The position numbers were made by a program, and so were the translations under genes. Under the pieces are notes generated by a model. That model saw only the letters and a program-made list of their open reading frames with translations. It did not search any database and was not told where the DNA came from. DNA of 24,823 bases, taken from positions 1-24,823 of IMG/VR virus record IMGVR_UViG_3300046684_000073; one strand, given 5' to 3'. Every line of letters begins with the position of its first letter. Position 1 is the first letter of the stretch. This DNA comes from a virus. Below are positions 1 to 6,209 of the stretch, in pieces.

Positions 1-1214
1 AGGCCGACGTGGCGCACCTTGCCCTGCTCGTACAGGACGCTGAAGGGCTCGGCGCGCTGCACCTTGCCGCGGCTGGCGGTGACCATCTTGAAGTTCACGC
101 GCATGCCCAGCTTCGCGGCCGCAGCCTGCACCACGAACTTCACCATGCCGCCGCCGAAGTTCGACTCGCCCACGATGGCGTCGGCGCTGTGCCGCTGGTA
201 TGCCTGGACGGCGACGCCGCCCCAGATCGTCGGCCCGGCCTTCACGGTCAGGTCTTCCAGCAGGTACGCATTGCCATCCACGCCCAGGCCTTCGACGGTG
301 ATGCCCACTTCGTCGTTATCGGCGTTCTGCGCGTCGTCGCTGGCGCCACTTGGGTCGACCGTCACTACCACGCGCACCAGGGCGGGCACGTCCTCGGGGG
401 CAGCGCGCCAGCGGTCGACCATCGCTTCATCGAACAGGGCGTTGGGCGTGGCCTCGGCGAACTCGCCGCGTTCGAAGCGGCGCCGCATGCGCTCGGACAG
501 GCCAGACAGGGTGGCCAGGTATTCCGGCGACAGATTGGCCTCGTTGTCGCGCGGGTTCATCTGGAAGCTGTCGTAGTTCTCCGGATTGGCCAGCGGCTGC
601 TTCGTTTCGGGGTCCAGCTTCTGCTTGAAGACCTTGAAGGTCCAATGCATCTTGCTGGGCGGGTTGCAGTCGAACAGGTACCGCAGCTTCAGGGGCTGGG
701 CCACGCCGTTGATGATCTGCATACAGCGCTGCGCCAGGCGGGTCAGCAGCAGCTGCACGCCTTCCCACTGGATCTGGCTGGCCTCGTTCACGTAGATGGT
801 CGCGAACTCCATGCCCAGCACCTTCTCCATGCGGTCCTTGTCGTCCAGGCCCAGGAACCAGATCTCGCTGAAGATCGGCTGGCCCTTGTCATCGACGCCG
901 GTGCGGATCTTGGCGAAGCCCTCGGACATGTTGATATCCCATCCGTCGCCCTTCACCAGGTCGGGGTAGCAAACCCGCATCACCTTCGGGAAGGTATCGC
1001 GCATGATCGACGCCTTCAGGTGGTTGAAGCGCCACCGCACGATCAGGTGGCGCGAGCCTGGCGCCTTCAGCGCGCGCAGCACGATGTTCCGGACGATCAG
1101 GAAGGTCTTGCCCGACCGGCCACCACCAAACAGCATGATCCAGGTGCATGCGCTGGCCAGAATCTGCTGCGCCAGCAGCTGCCGCGGCGTCGGTTTGAAG
1201 CCGGTCACGGTCAC
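1..1214 (-). CDS. terL: Terminase large subunit (partial, runs off left edge)
   Basis: This is the DNA-packaging motor ATPase and headful nuclease. The visible 404 codons show a Walker A motif GGGRSGKT at residues 30-37, a Walker B-like strand FATIYVNEAS around residues 137-146 (Asn-Glu in place of Asp-Glu), the downstream LFDCNPP segment near 180-186, and the start of the RNase H-like nuclease domain with VVVTVDPSG (Asp287) and VGESN (Glu350). The C-terminal part of the nuclease domain lies beyond the window. I chose a GTG start at 1214 because it overlaps the small-terminase stop (GTGA) and leaves a normal N-terminus. A second in-frame GTG at 1208 is possible. The ribosome binding site is weak, so translation is probably coupled to terS. 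The family assignment is clear from the motifs; the exact start is less certain. Confidence 0.95.
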   Translation of the reverse strand, partial: MTVTGFKPTPRQLLAQQILASACTWIMLFGGGRSGKTFLIVRNIVLRALKAPGSRHLIVRWRFNHLKASIMRDTFPKVMRVCYPDLVKGDGWDINMSEGFAKIRTGVDDKGQPIFSEIWFLGLDDKDRMEKVLGMEFATIYVNEASQIQWEGVQLLLTRLAQRCMQIINGVAQPLKLRYLFDCNPPSKMHWTFKVFKQKLDPETKQPLANPENYDSFQMNPRDNEANLSPEYLATLSGLSERMRRRFERGEFAEATPNALFDEAMVDRWRAAPEDVPALVRVVVTVDPSGASDDAQNADNDEVGITVEGLGVDGNAYLLEDLTVKAGPTIWGGVAVQAYQRHSADAIVGESNFGGGMVKFVVQAAAAKLGMRVNFKMVTASRGKVQRAEPFSVLYEQGKVRHVG

Positions 1215-1651
1215 AGGTCGGCGTCCGTCGCACTAAATTGCATCTGGATCGGGCCGCCGTTCGCGCCGGTCAGCTCCTGGCGTATCGACTCGCCGTACTT
1301 CTTCGGCGCCCACTTGGACAGCAGTTTTAGCCGGGTCTCTACCTGCAGCTTCCGGTGGCCCAGCATGTCCTCGCGCTTGACCTTTTTGCCATCCTCGCTG
1401 GTTTCCTCGGTCTCGCCGATCTGCGGTGTGTCGGCGATCTCGAGCGCCTCTTCGGCGATGGCGTCGAAGCCCAGCTCACGCGCACGCGCGATGCGTTCGG
1501 CAAACGTGGCGTGGGCCTCGATCCACCCATACACGGTTTGCCATGCGGGCATGTGGTCATCACGGCAGATCTGGCGCAGTGGTTCACCTTCAGCAATGCG
1601 GCGGCAGATCTCGCCCGCTGCTTTTTCCGTGTACGTTGTCTTGCGCCCCAT
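1211..1651 (-). CDS. terS: Terminase small subunit, Sf6 gp1-like
   Basis: This is the DNA-recognition subunit of the packaging terminase, 146 residues long. It follows the layout of Shigella phage Sf6 gp1. An N-terminal helix-turn-helix spans about residues 7-48 (YTEKAAGEICRRIAEG ... MPAWQTVYGWI). Central oligomerisation helices follow (about 50-75 and 98-112). The tail contains KWAPKKYGE at about 113-121 and a short ELTGANGGPIQ end. Residues 76-95 form an acidic and basic insertion (TEETSEDGKKVKRED) that Sf6 gp1, as I recall it, lacks. I chose ATG 1651 over a longer frame opening at 1702 because AGGGGA sits about 10 bases upstream and homologues start at this point. The gene overlaps terL by four bases and is preceded by its own promoter-like sequence. 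Confidence 0.93.
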   Translation of the reverse strand: MGRKTTYTEKAAGEICRRIAEGEPLRQICRDDHMPAWQTVYGWIEAHATFAERIARARELGFDAIAEEALEIADTPQIGETEETSEDGKKVKREDMLGHRKLQVETRLKLLSKWAPKKYGESIRQELTGANGGPIQMQFSATDADL

Positions 1652-1680
1652 GTCATTCCCCTGTTCGTGATTCCCGGTGG

Positions 1681-1709
1681 AATGTATTTCCAGAAGGAAC
1701 AAAAGTCAA
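1681..1709 (-). promoter_or_regulatory. Promoter-like sequence upstream of terS
   Basis: On the minus strand TTGACT (1709-1704) is separated by 17 bases from TACATT (1686-1681), a five-of-six and a four-of-six match to the sigma70 consensus at ideal spacing. Initiation would fall near 1674, giving a leader of roughly 23 bases to the terS ATG. It lies downstream of a hairpin terminator, so it could drive the packaging genes independently. This is prediction from sequence only. Confidence 0.5.
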
Positions 1710-1758
1710 CGGATGAGCGTGTTTACCGCAAAAACAGGCCCGAAAAGCACCACGCGGC

Positions 1759-1790
1759 GGGAATTTATGCGGAAAAATGGGAATTTATGC
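1759..1790. repeat. 12-bp direct repeat upstream of the terS promoter
   Basis: GGGAATTTATGC occurs twice, at 1759-1770 and 1779-1790, with start-to-start spacing of 20 bases, about two helical turns. The repeats lie between the terminator (1815-1852) and the terS promoter-like sequence, in an AT-richer patch with no supported gene. A two-site protein binding element is the simplest reading. The neighbouring HTH protein (1918-2118) is a natural candidate ligand, which is inference. The rest of 1652-1917 holds only the promoter and terminator elements listed here. Confidence 0.5.
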
Positions 1791-1814
1791 AGATGCGGCG
1801 ATCGGCTGCGCCGG

Positions 1815-1852
1815 AAGAGAAAGGGCCGCCGATGCTTTCGCAAGGGCGGCCC
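1815..1852 (-). terminator. Rho-independent terminator between HTH gene and terS
   Basis: On the minus strand GGGCCGCC (1852-1845) pairs perfectly with GGCGGCCC (1830-1823). Inside is a smaller TGC/GCA stem closed by a GAAA (GNRA) tetraloop, with a CT/TC mismatch between the two stems. The stem is followed by TTTCTCTT (1822-1815). The stem and T-rich tail fit an intrinsic terminator for leftward transcription, although the tail is interrupted by C residues. Confidence 0.65.
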
Positions 1853-1904
1853 GAAGGGTGGGGATTGGAGACAGTCGACAGAGCTGGGGACCGGCGACGT
1901 GTCC

Positions 1905-1934
1905 AATGTACGGCGGACTATTCCCTCTTGTCAA
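1905..1934 (-). promoter_or_regulatory. Promoter-like sequence just upstream of the terminator
   Basis: A perfect TTGACA (1934-1929, minus strand) overlaps the last codons of the HTH gene. It is followed after 18 bases by TACATT (1910-1905). Transcription from here would start near 1898 and meet the hairpin terminator after about 50-80 bases. The same TACATT hexamer is used in the terS promoter-like sequence. The -35 match is strong; the -10 match and the long spacer are mediocre. Confidence 0.35.
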
Positions 1935-2118
1935 CAAATTCCGGCGGATCAATGGGAACGTCCCAGCGGGTCCGGTAGGTGCAGATATCGCGGGCGGTCG
2001 ACACGCCACAGCCGAACTGGGCGGCCAGGGTTTCATATCCGACCTTGCCGGGGACGTGGGCGGCGCGCATCTGGCGCACCTGGTCGGCGGTCAGCTTGGC
2101 GCGGTGGTGCTGCTTCAC
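1918..2118 (-). CDS. Small helix-turn-helix protein, possible late regulator
   Basis: This 66-residue protein is almost entirely one helix-turn-helix unit of the homeodomain/resolvase type. LTADQVRQMRAAH (about 9-21) forms the first helix, and GYETLAAQFGCGVSTARDI (about 27-45) gives the turn and recognition helix, followed by CTYRTRW. Similar modules occur in small phage DNA-binding proteins and next to HNH nucleases; no nuclease motif is present here. The ATG at 2118 overlaps the stop of the upstream replication gene (ATGA). Its position at the end of the early leftward operon, directly before a terminator and promoter-like sequences ahead of the terminase genes, is where lambda-like phages keep a late regulator. 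That role is inferred from position only. Confidence 0.75.
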   Translation of the reverse strand: MKQHHRAKLTADQVRQMRAAHVPGKVGYETLAAQFGCGVSTARDICTYRTRWDVPIDPPEFVDKRE

Positions 2119-3014
2119 GGCTGGCCCGCCTGCTCGATGCGCTCGCCCTCGGTGCGATGCACCTGTACCTGGTCGGCCAGCTTCACGAACTTCTGGTACT
2201 GGCGCACGCGCTCGGCGGTGTTGCGCTTGAACTCGGCCTCGGTCTCGTTGCGCTGGTCCACCTTGGCCTGCAGCCGGCGTTCGCGCTCGGCAGTGCTGTC
2301 GGCCAGCATCTGCTTCACCTTCGCCAGCTGGTCCTTCGGGCCACCGGAAAGTGCCAGTTCTGGCACCTTTTCACCTTCCGGACCTTCCAGCTGCGGCACC
2401 GCGCTTTCGTTCTCAGTCAGCGGCAGCTGGCCCAGGTCCGCAGCATGCGCCAGCAGCAGCCCCTGCGCGCTGTCTGGTGCTGGCGCCGGCAGCAGCCCCT
2501 GCTGGATGGCCTTGTGCAGCGCCTGCGCGTGGCTGGTGCTGTCCCAGCCCATGTGGACGGACCACCGAACCGACACCTTCGCAGACCGGGCCACGTTCAC
2601 CAGGCGGGTGTAGGCTTCCAGGAAGGTCTTGCGGCCAGAGATCGCACCAGATGATTCCAGAACCGGGCGGGCGATGCGTAGCGCTTCCGCTGTCTCGGCA
2701 GTCCAGACGACGGTTTCCCGCTCGTCCTGGCTGGCCAGAGCGATCGCCCAGGCCTCTTCCGGACCAGGGCGGCCGTCGCCGTTCGTGCTGGCCTCGACGT
2801 GTTCCACAATGTCGGCAGGTGTCGGCGTGAACTTCCCGCGCTTGATGTGGGCGCCGATCGCCGCGCGCACCTGCGGCAGCGGATACTCGGCCAGCGCCTG
2901 GAAGAACAGCGCCTTGGCGGTCGGGCTGACCAGCTTGGCCGCCGGGGTCTTCCCGAGAATGTCGAAGGCAGCGTCCAGCAGCTGCGCGAATTCGTCAAAG
3001 TCTTCACGCCTCAT
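2115..3014 (-). CDS. Putative phage replication protein (possible helicase loader)
   Basis: A 299-residue protein encoded directly after the O-like replication gene, the position occupied by helicase-loader genes such as lambda P. The N-terminal domain (about 5-75) carries a pattern I associate with small phage replication proteins: FFQALAEYPLPQVRAAI, then HIKRGKFTPTPADIVEHV. A middle helical domain follows (about 85-170). A Pro/Ala-rich linker leads to a charged predicted coiled coil (about 225-290, KVKQMLADSTAERERRLQ onward). There is no Walker A motif, so it is not a DnaC-type AAA loader. I chose ATG 3014 (AAGGGG seven bases upstream, overlapping the preceding gene by 11 bases) over the long upstream extension of the frame, which is Arg/Pro-rich shadow sequence. 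The loader role is inferred from position and size. Confidence 0.7.
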   Translation of the reverse strand: MRREDFDEFAQLLDAAFDILGKTPAAKLVSPTAKALFFQALAEYPLPQVRAAIGAHIKRGKFTPTPADIVEHVEASTNGDGRPGPEEAWAIALASQDERETVVWTAETAEALRIARPVLESSGAISGRKTFLEAYTRLVNVARSAKVSVRWSVHMGWDSTSHAQALHKAIQQGLLPAPAPDSAQGLLLAHAADLGQLPLTENESAVPQLEGPEGEKVPELALSGGPKDQLAKVKQMLADSTAERERRLQAKVDQRNETEAEFKRNTAERVRQYQKFVKLADQVQVHRTEGERIEQAGQP

Positions 3015-3810
3015 GAGCCGCCCCTTCGTTGTCATCGAAGCCCAGCAGGCGCTTCGCCTCGTCGGTGTTGGCCTGCGCCTGGCTGGCCACCGGCGCACGC
3101 GGGCCACCCGGGAAGCCGACCACGTTGCCACCGACAGCCGGGGGGCGCGGTGCGTTCTCGGTGCGTTCCTTACGCACCCAGCTGCGCCAGGTTGCCGACC
3201 AGTCGACCTTCGTGGCGGCCTGTCCCGACTTGGCGGTCCAGTAGTCGAAGAAGTTCTGGGCGACCAGGGACGGCAGCAGGTCGGGCCGTTCGGTCTTGCA
3301 ATAAGCGACGTCCTCGGGTGACGGCTTCCAGTCGGTGGGCAAGCGCGTGCCGCGCGCTGCGCTCTTACCCTTTTTAGTACCACTATCAGTGGATTTATCT
3401 ATCTCTTCTCTTCTCTTCTCTTCTCTAGCTAACGCATCACTAACGCTGTCTGCGTTAGCACCTTCCTTTGCGGCGTGGTTTGCCACCCGTTTCGCGGTCT
3501 GTGCGCGGGTTTTGGCTGACTTGCCGTTGTGCTCTTCGAAGCGCTCGATGATCACGCCCTCGGGCGTTTCGCGCAGCCAGCCGATCGACACCAGGGCCGC
3601 ACCGAATCCCCTGATGCCGGTCTTGCGGTCGATCGCCGCGGCACTCATGCCGGGCATCAGCCCCGTTTCGGTGTGCTCGTCCGCCGTCGACCAGAGCCAA
3701 TACAGGCCGCCGACCACCGTGGCCTCGATCGAGCTTGTCAGGTCGCACAGTTGCGACACCCGCGGGTCATCCCACAGGTTCGTGCGCACTTTGATCCATT
3801 CACCTGCCAT
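3004..3810 (-). CDS. O-like phage replication initiator
   Basis: A 268-residue protein with two domains. Residues 1-110 look like a winged-helix DNA-binding domain (GEWIKVRTNLWDDPRV, then GLYWLWSTADEH, then IDRKTGIRGFGAALVSIGWL). Residues about 155-217 form a second domain (LPTDWKPSPEDVAYC ... FFDYWTAKSG ... DWSATWRSWVRKE) that recurs in phage replication initiators. The two are joined by a hydrophilic linker (about 115-155) whose DNA is repeat-rich and looks like a replication origin (3380-3459). I chose ATG 3810 because GGGGGAA lies just upstream and the protein then begins directly with the domain. ATG 3843 adds 11 residues and has GAAGGTG upstream, so it remains possible. The gene sits between an unknown protein and the putative helicase loader in the leftward operon. 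Confidence 0.8.
   Translation of the reverse strand: MAGEWIKVRTNLWDDPRVSQLCDLTSSIEATVVGGLYWLWSTADEHTETGLMPGMSAAAIDRKTGIRGFGAALVSIGWLRETPEGVIIERFEEHNGKSAKTRAQTAKRVANHAAKEGANADSVSDALAREEKRREEIDKSTDSGTKKGKSAARGTRLPTDWKPSPEDVAYCKTERPDLLPSLVAQNFFDYWTAKSGQAATKVDWSATWRSWVRKERTENAPRPPAVGGNVVGFPGGPRAPVASQAQANTDEAKRLLGFDDNEGAAHEA
3402..3426. repeat. Five perfect tandem copies of TCTCT (AGAGA on minus strand)
   Basis: Twenty-five bases are five exact copies of a pentanucleotide. On the coding (minus) strand they are pure purine and encode about residues 129-137 of the O-like protein (an Arg/Glu/Lys run). The unit length is not a multiple of three, so slippage would shift the frame ahead of the C-terminal domain. 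The tract also gives extreme strand asymmetry, a feature of some origins. Confidence 0.85.
3428..3459. repeat. Three iterons with core CTAACGC / GCGTTAG
   Basis: GCTAACGC at 3428-3435 and ACTAACGC at 3439-3446 are direct copies with an 11-base period. GCGTTAGC at 3452-3459 is an exact inverted copy of the first. The arrangement gives both direct and inverted binding sites close to one helical turn apart, as expected for an initiator. The DNA encodes the linker of the O-like protein. Confidence 0.65.
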
Positions 3811-3845
3811 GTTTTCCCCCAGCTTTTCCAGTTGTCCTTCCATCC

Positions 3846-4274
3846 CTACACCTTCAGCGCGCCGGTGCGGTTAAATTCGTCCACCGCGTCCTGCGCCACC
3901 CTGGCGACCTTCACGGCCGGCACCGTGCGCAGGAAGTCCATCGTTTTCCCGACACCCTCGCGCAGGATCCGCAGTTCGTCGCCCTTTACGACGTGCTTGC
4001 CGATCTCCTGCGCCCGCACCTGAATGTCGCGCACCGCTTCCACCATAGCCTGCGCGATCGGCAGAACAGGGTGGCCATCTGGCGCCAGCCGCCGCGTCAT
4101 GTCGGCATTGCTCAGCAGGTCATAAATGTGCTGCTCTTCCAGGTGCGACTGGCCCAGCGCCAGCGATGCGGAATAACCCGGGAATTCCATCTTCTGCCGG
4201 TCGTGTAGGCCCAGCGGCGTCACCACCAGCTTCGGGCGGTAGGACTTGTCGCGTTTCTTCTTCGGTTTGCTCAT
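3846..4274 (-). CDS. Conserved-looking phage protein of unknown function
   Basis: I do not recognise this 142-residue protein. It starts with a very basic segment (SKPKKKRDKSYRPK), followed by a mostly helical body. Residues about 25-60 include FPGYSASLALGQSHLEE, residues 65-85 are a hydrophobic helix (PIAQAMVEAVRDIQVRA), and the end (TVPAVKVARVAQDAVDEF) is also helical. There are no cysteines, membrane segments or nucleotide-binding motifs. The basic N-terminus would suit nucleic-acid contact. I chose ATG 4274 because it overlaps the methyltransferase stop (ATGA). A longer frame reading to 4886 is the out-of-frame shadow of the methyltransferase. It lies immediately upstream of the O-like initiator in the same operon, so a replication-associated role is possible but unproven. 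Confidence 0.7.
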   Translation of the reverse strand: MSKPKKKRDKSYRPKLVVTPLGLHDRQKMEFPGYSASLALGQSHLEEQHIYDLLSNADMTRRLAPDGHPVLPIAQAMVEAVRDIQVRAQEIGKHVVKGDELRILREGVGKTMDFLRTVPAVKVARVAQDAVDEFNRTGALKV

Positions 4275-5236
4275 AGCAGCGCTTCCTGAATGTGTTTGTT
4301 CTGTACGGGCGCGAACAGCTGGCCCTGCGCCACCGCTTGTTCGATGCGCCTGCACGCGGTTTCGAAGTGGCCCGGGTCGCGCTCGATGCCGACGAACGGG
4401 CGGCCCAGCTGGACGCATGCGACGCCGGTGGTGCCGCTGCCCATGAACGGATCCAGAACCACCTGGCCCGGGTCGGTGACCACCTGCACCAGGTCGCCCA
4501 TCAGCGCCAGCGGCTTCTCGGTAGGGTGGCGGCCGGGTCCGCCCTGCGTCGGCGGGTAGGTGAACACGTCCAGGGCGCGCGCAGCGTTCTCCGACGTTTT
4601 GGCGCGGGCGCTGGCCGTCACCTGGTCGCGCGCCAGCAGCGCGGCGGCGTAGGCCTGGTCGAAGTCGACGCCCAGCGGCAGGATCTGGCGCAGCTTGTGC
4701 GCCTGCTCGAGCGTTGGCAGGCATGCCGCCTCTTCCCAGCGGTAGCACAGGCCGGTTTTCTTCCCGCGCACCTGCATGTCGACGGCGCCACGCGACAGCC
4801 CGGCGCAATCGCGGGCGCTGGCGATCAGCTGGGCGACCGCCAGCGTTTTCGGCTCGACCACTTCCCATGTCGTGCGCGGCTGGCACATGTAGATCGGTTC
4901 GAACGAGTAGAACAGGCCACCGTCGGCGACGCGGCCGCCGCCCTTGTTCCAGACCAGCTGGCGCACGTCCTCATAGACCATCTGCAGCAGCGGGTCCAGG
5001 GCGGCCCGGGTGTCGACGGCGAAGAACGACACCAGCACGTCAGACTTCGTGCGCACCTGCGAGACCCAGCCCATGGTGAAGCGCGCCAGCTCGCGGAATG
5101 ACATGGCATCCCATTCTTCATCCAGCACGCCGTAGGGCGGGTCGGTGATGACTGCGTCGACCTTCGGCAGGGTCGGCAGGATTTCCAGGGCGTCGCCGCA
5201 GTACAGGGTGGCGGGCCCGATGGTGACAGTCTTCAT
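4271..5236 (-). CDS. DNA methyltransferase (N4-cytosine/N6-adenine, beta-type order)
   Basis: A 321-residue SAM-dependent DNA methyltransferase of the N6_N4_Mtase family. The catalytic motif IV TDPPYG is at residues 31-36. HPTEKP is at 237-242, motif I DPFMGSGTTG (SAM binding) at 262-271, and FVGIERD at 281-287. Catalytic motif first and SAM motif last is the beta-class order. Between them, residues about 135-190 form a helical insert (ASARDCAGLSRGAVDMQV ... LPTLEQAHKLRQILPLG) that reads like a helix-turn-helix and probably belongs to target recognition. No restriction endonuclease is adjacent, so it looks like an orphan phage methyltransferase that protects phage DNA or alters regulation. 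The start overlaps the rusA stop (ATGA), with GAGGA upstream. Methylated base and site cannot be told from sequence. Confidence 0.93.
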   Translation of the reverse strand: MKTVTIGPATLYCGDALEILPTLPKVDAVITDPPYGVLDEEWDAMSFRELARFTMGWVSQVRTKSDVLVSFFAVDTRAALDPLLQMVYEDVRQLVWNKGGGRVADGGLFYSFEPIYMCQPRTTWEVVEPKTLAVAQLIASARDCAGLSRGAVDMQVRGKKTGLCYRWEEAACLPTLEQAHKLRQILPLGVDFDQAYAAALLARDQVTASARAKTSENAARALDVFTYPPTQGGPGRHPTEKPLALMGDLVQVVTDPGQVVLDPFMGSGTTGVACVQLGRPFVGIERDPGHFETACRRIEQAVAQGQLFAPVQNKHIQEALL

Positions 5237-5724
5237 GCCGCGGCTTCCTCGGCCAGCAGCGCCAGCTGCGGCTGCTCGACTTCCAGCGCCAGCACGCGCA
5301 CCACCACCCGGGCGCCATGCTCGTCGGGCTCCATGCGCTCGGCGATCATGCGACGCACCTGCCAGTTGTCATCCACGAACACGACGCCCTTCAGCGAATC
5401 CAGCAGCACCTTGTTCGCGTTGTCCAGGTCAATGCAGCGCACGCCGTCGTCCCAGGTGGCGCCCAGCTTGCGCTGGCGGGTCTGCCAGTCCTGCGGCCGG
5501 TTCGGGTACAGGCGCACGTCGATCTGGATCCGGCCTTCCATTGGCGCGGCGACGCCGGCAGCGCGCGCAGCGGCCAGCACCTTCTTCTGGTATTGCTTCG
5601 CCTCTGGTGAAACGTAGGTCATTGCCATGGCTGGCCGGCCTGGCGCCGCCGGCACCACGCGCGTGCGCCAATACACGTTGGCCGACACCGGATAGTCCAG
5701 CACCAGGATCACATTCTTGTTCAT
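5233..5724 (-). CDS. rusA: RusA-family Holliday junction resolvase
   Basis: A 163-residue endonuclease that would resolve four-way junctions formed during phage recombination and replication. The RusA signature is clear: IDLDNANKVLLDSL at about 98-111, then GVVFVDDNWQVRRM at about 113-126. The acidic residues Asp99, Asp101 and Asp118/119 correspond to the metal-binding set described for E. coli RusA. It is longer than the 120-residue E. coli enzyme because of an insertion before the acidic motif (about 80-95) and a C-terminal helical, Ala/Glu-rich tail (145-163). Its start overlaps the ybcO-like stop (ATGA). The ybcO-rusA neighbourhood is the same as in the E. coli DLP12 prophage, which strengthens both calls. 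Confidence 0.93.
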   Translation of the reverse strand: MNKNVILVLDYPVSANVYWRTRVVPAAPGRPAMAMTYVSPEAKQYQKKVLAAARAAGVAAPMEGRIQIDVRLYPNRPQDWQTRQRKLGATWDDGVRCIDLDNANKVLLDSLKGVVFVDDNWQVRRMIAERMEPDEHGARVVVRVLALEVEQPQLALLAEEAAA

Positions 5725-6209
5725 GTCATCAATCCCTTCTCTTTCAGTTTTTTTTGTGTAGTCGCCCGCGCGCGATCGAAAGCCTGCTCGAGCTGGGCGC
5801 GGGTCAGCCAGCTGGGCAGCGGACGGCGACCGTCCAGAACATCGTGGCAGGCGCTGCAGCCGTAGCAGGCTTCAGTGTCTGGGGCCTTCAGGCCCAGGCC
5901 CTTCCCATCGGCCAGGCGGTTCGAATGGCACAGCACCGTCGTCGCGGTGTCGCCGGTGCAGATGCCCGGGATCAGCATGGTGCAGGCCTCGCCCCTGGCC
6001 GATCGGCGAATCGGCGTCATCTTAGGGCGGGATGCCTTCAGCGCCCGGTTAATTTTCCGTGCGACCTTCGCCAGCTCGGCATCGACTTCGCCGGTGGTCA
6101 TCAGGCGGTTCGTTTTCGTCACGCTGGCGGTGCGCAGCGTGCCGGTGCGCTGCATCGGGGTCTTGTTGCGCAGCTGGGTCGTGCGCTTGAGCGGGCCGCC
6201 GCGCTTCAT
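5721..6209 (-). CDS. YbcO-like putative nuclease (DUF1364)
   Basis: A 162-residue protein whose C-terminal two thirds match the YbcO/DUF1364 family. IRRSARGEACTMLIPGIC is at about 67-84, TTVLCHSNRL at about 89-98, then ACYGCSACHDVLDGR at about 113-127. The cysteine and histidine pattern (Cys76, Cys84, Cys94, Cys114, Cys117, Cys120, His121) suggests a zinc-stabilised HNH-like fold. The N-terminal 60 residues are basic and probably bind DNA. The biochemical role of YbcO proteins is not well defined, but they sit beside rusA in lambdoid phages, as here, and are presumed recombination-associated nucleases. It overlaps both neighbours by four bases. Confidence 0.85.
   Translation of the reverse strand: MKRGGPLKRTTQLRNKTPMQRTGTLRTASVTKTNRLMTTGEVDAELAKVARKINRALKASRPKMTPIRRSARGEACTMLIPGICTGDTATTVLCHSNRLADGKGLGLKAPDTEACYGCSACHDVLDGRRPLPSWLTRAQLEQAFDRARATTQKKLKEKGLMT

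Larger units (their letters stand above)
3380..3459. other. Candidate replication origin inside the O-like gene
   Basis: This AT-richer stretch lies within the linker-coding part of the O-like gene. It contains a dyad CCACT-ATC-AGTGG (3380-3392), an AT patch, five tandem AGAGA units (minus strand, 3402-3426) and three copies of an 8-base iteron (3428-3459). Lambda ori is likewise embedded in the linker of gene O and combines iterons with an AT-rich, strand-asymmetric tract. The resemblance in placement and composition is strong. Function is inferred. Confidence 0.5.

Noticed and set aside
9-1670. Long rightward open frame of 553 codons opposite the terminase genes
   Set aside because: It is antisense to terL and terS, which carry clear motifs, and its composition (Ala/His/Leu/Gln-rich, no domain) is typical of a GC-rich shadow.
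1706-1906. Leftward 66-codon frame between the HTH gene and terS
   Set aside because: It is Pro/Arg/Phe-rich without a binding site, and it runs through the hairpin terminator and the 12-bp repeats, which explain the region better.
3402-3459. CRISPR array
   Set aside because: The repeat units are 5 and 8 bases, there are no uniform spacers, and the tract is inside a coding gene.
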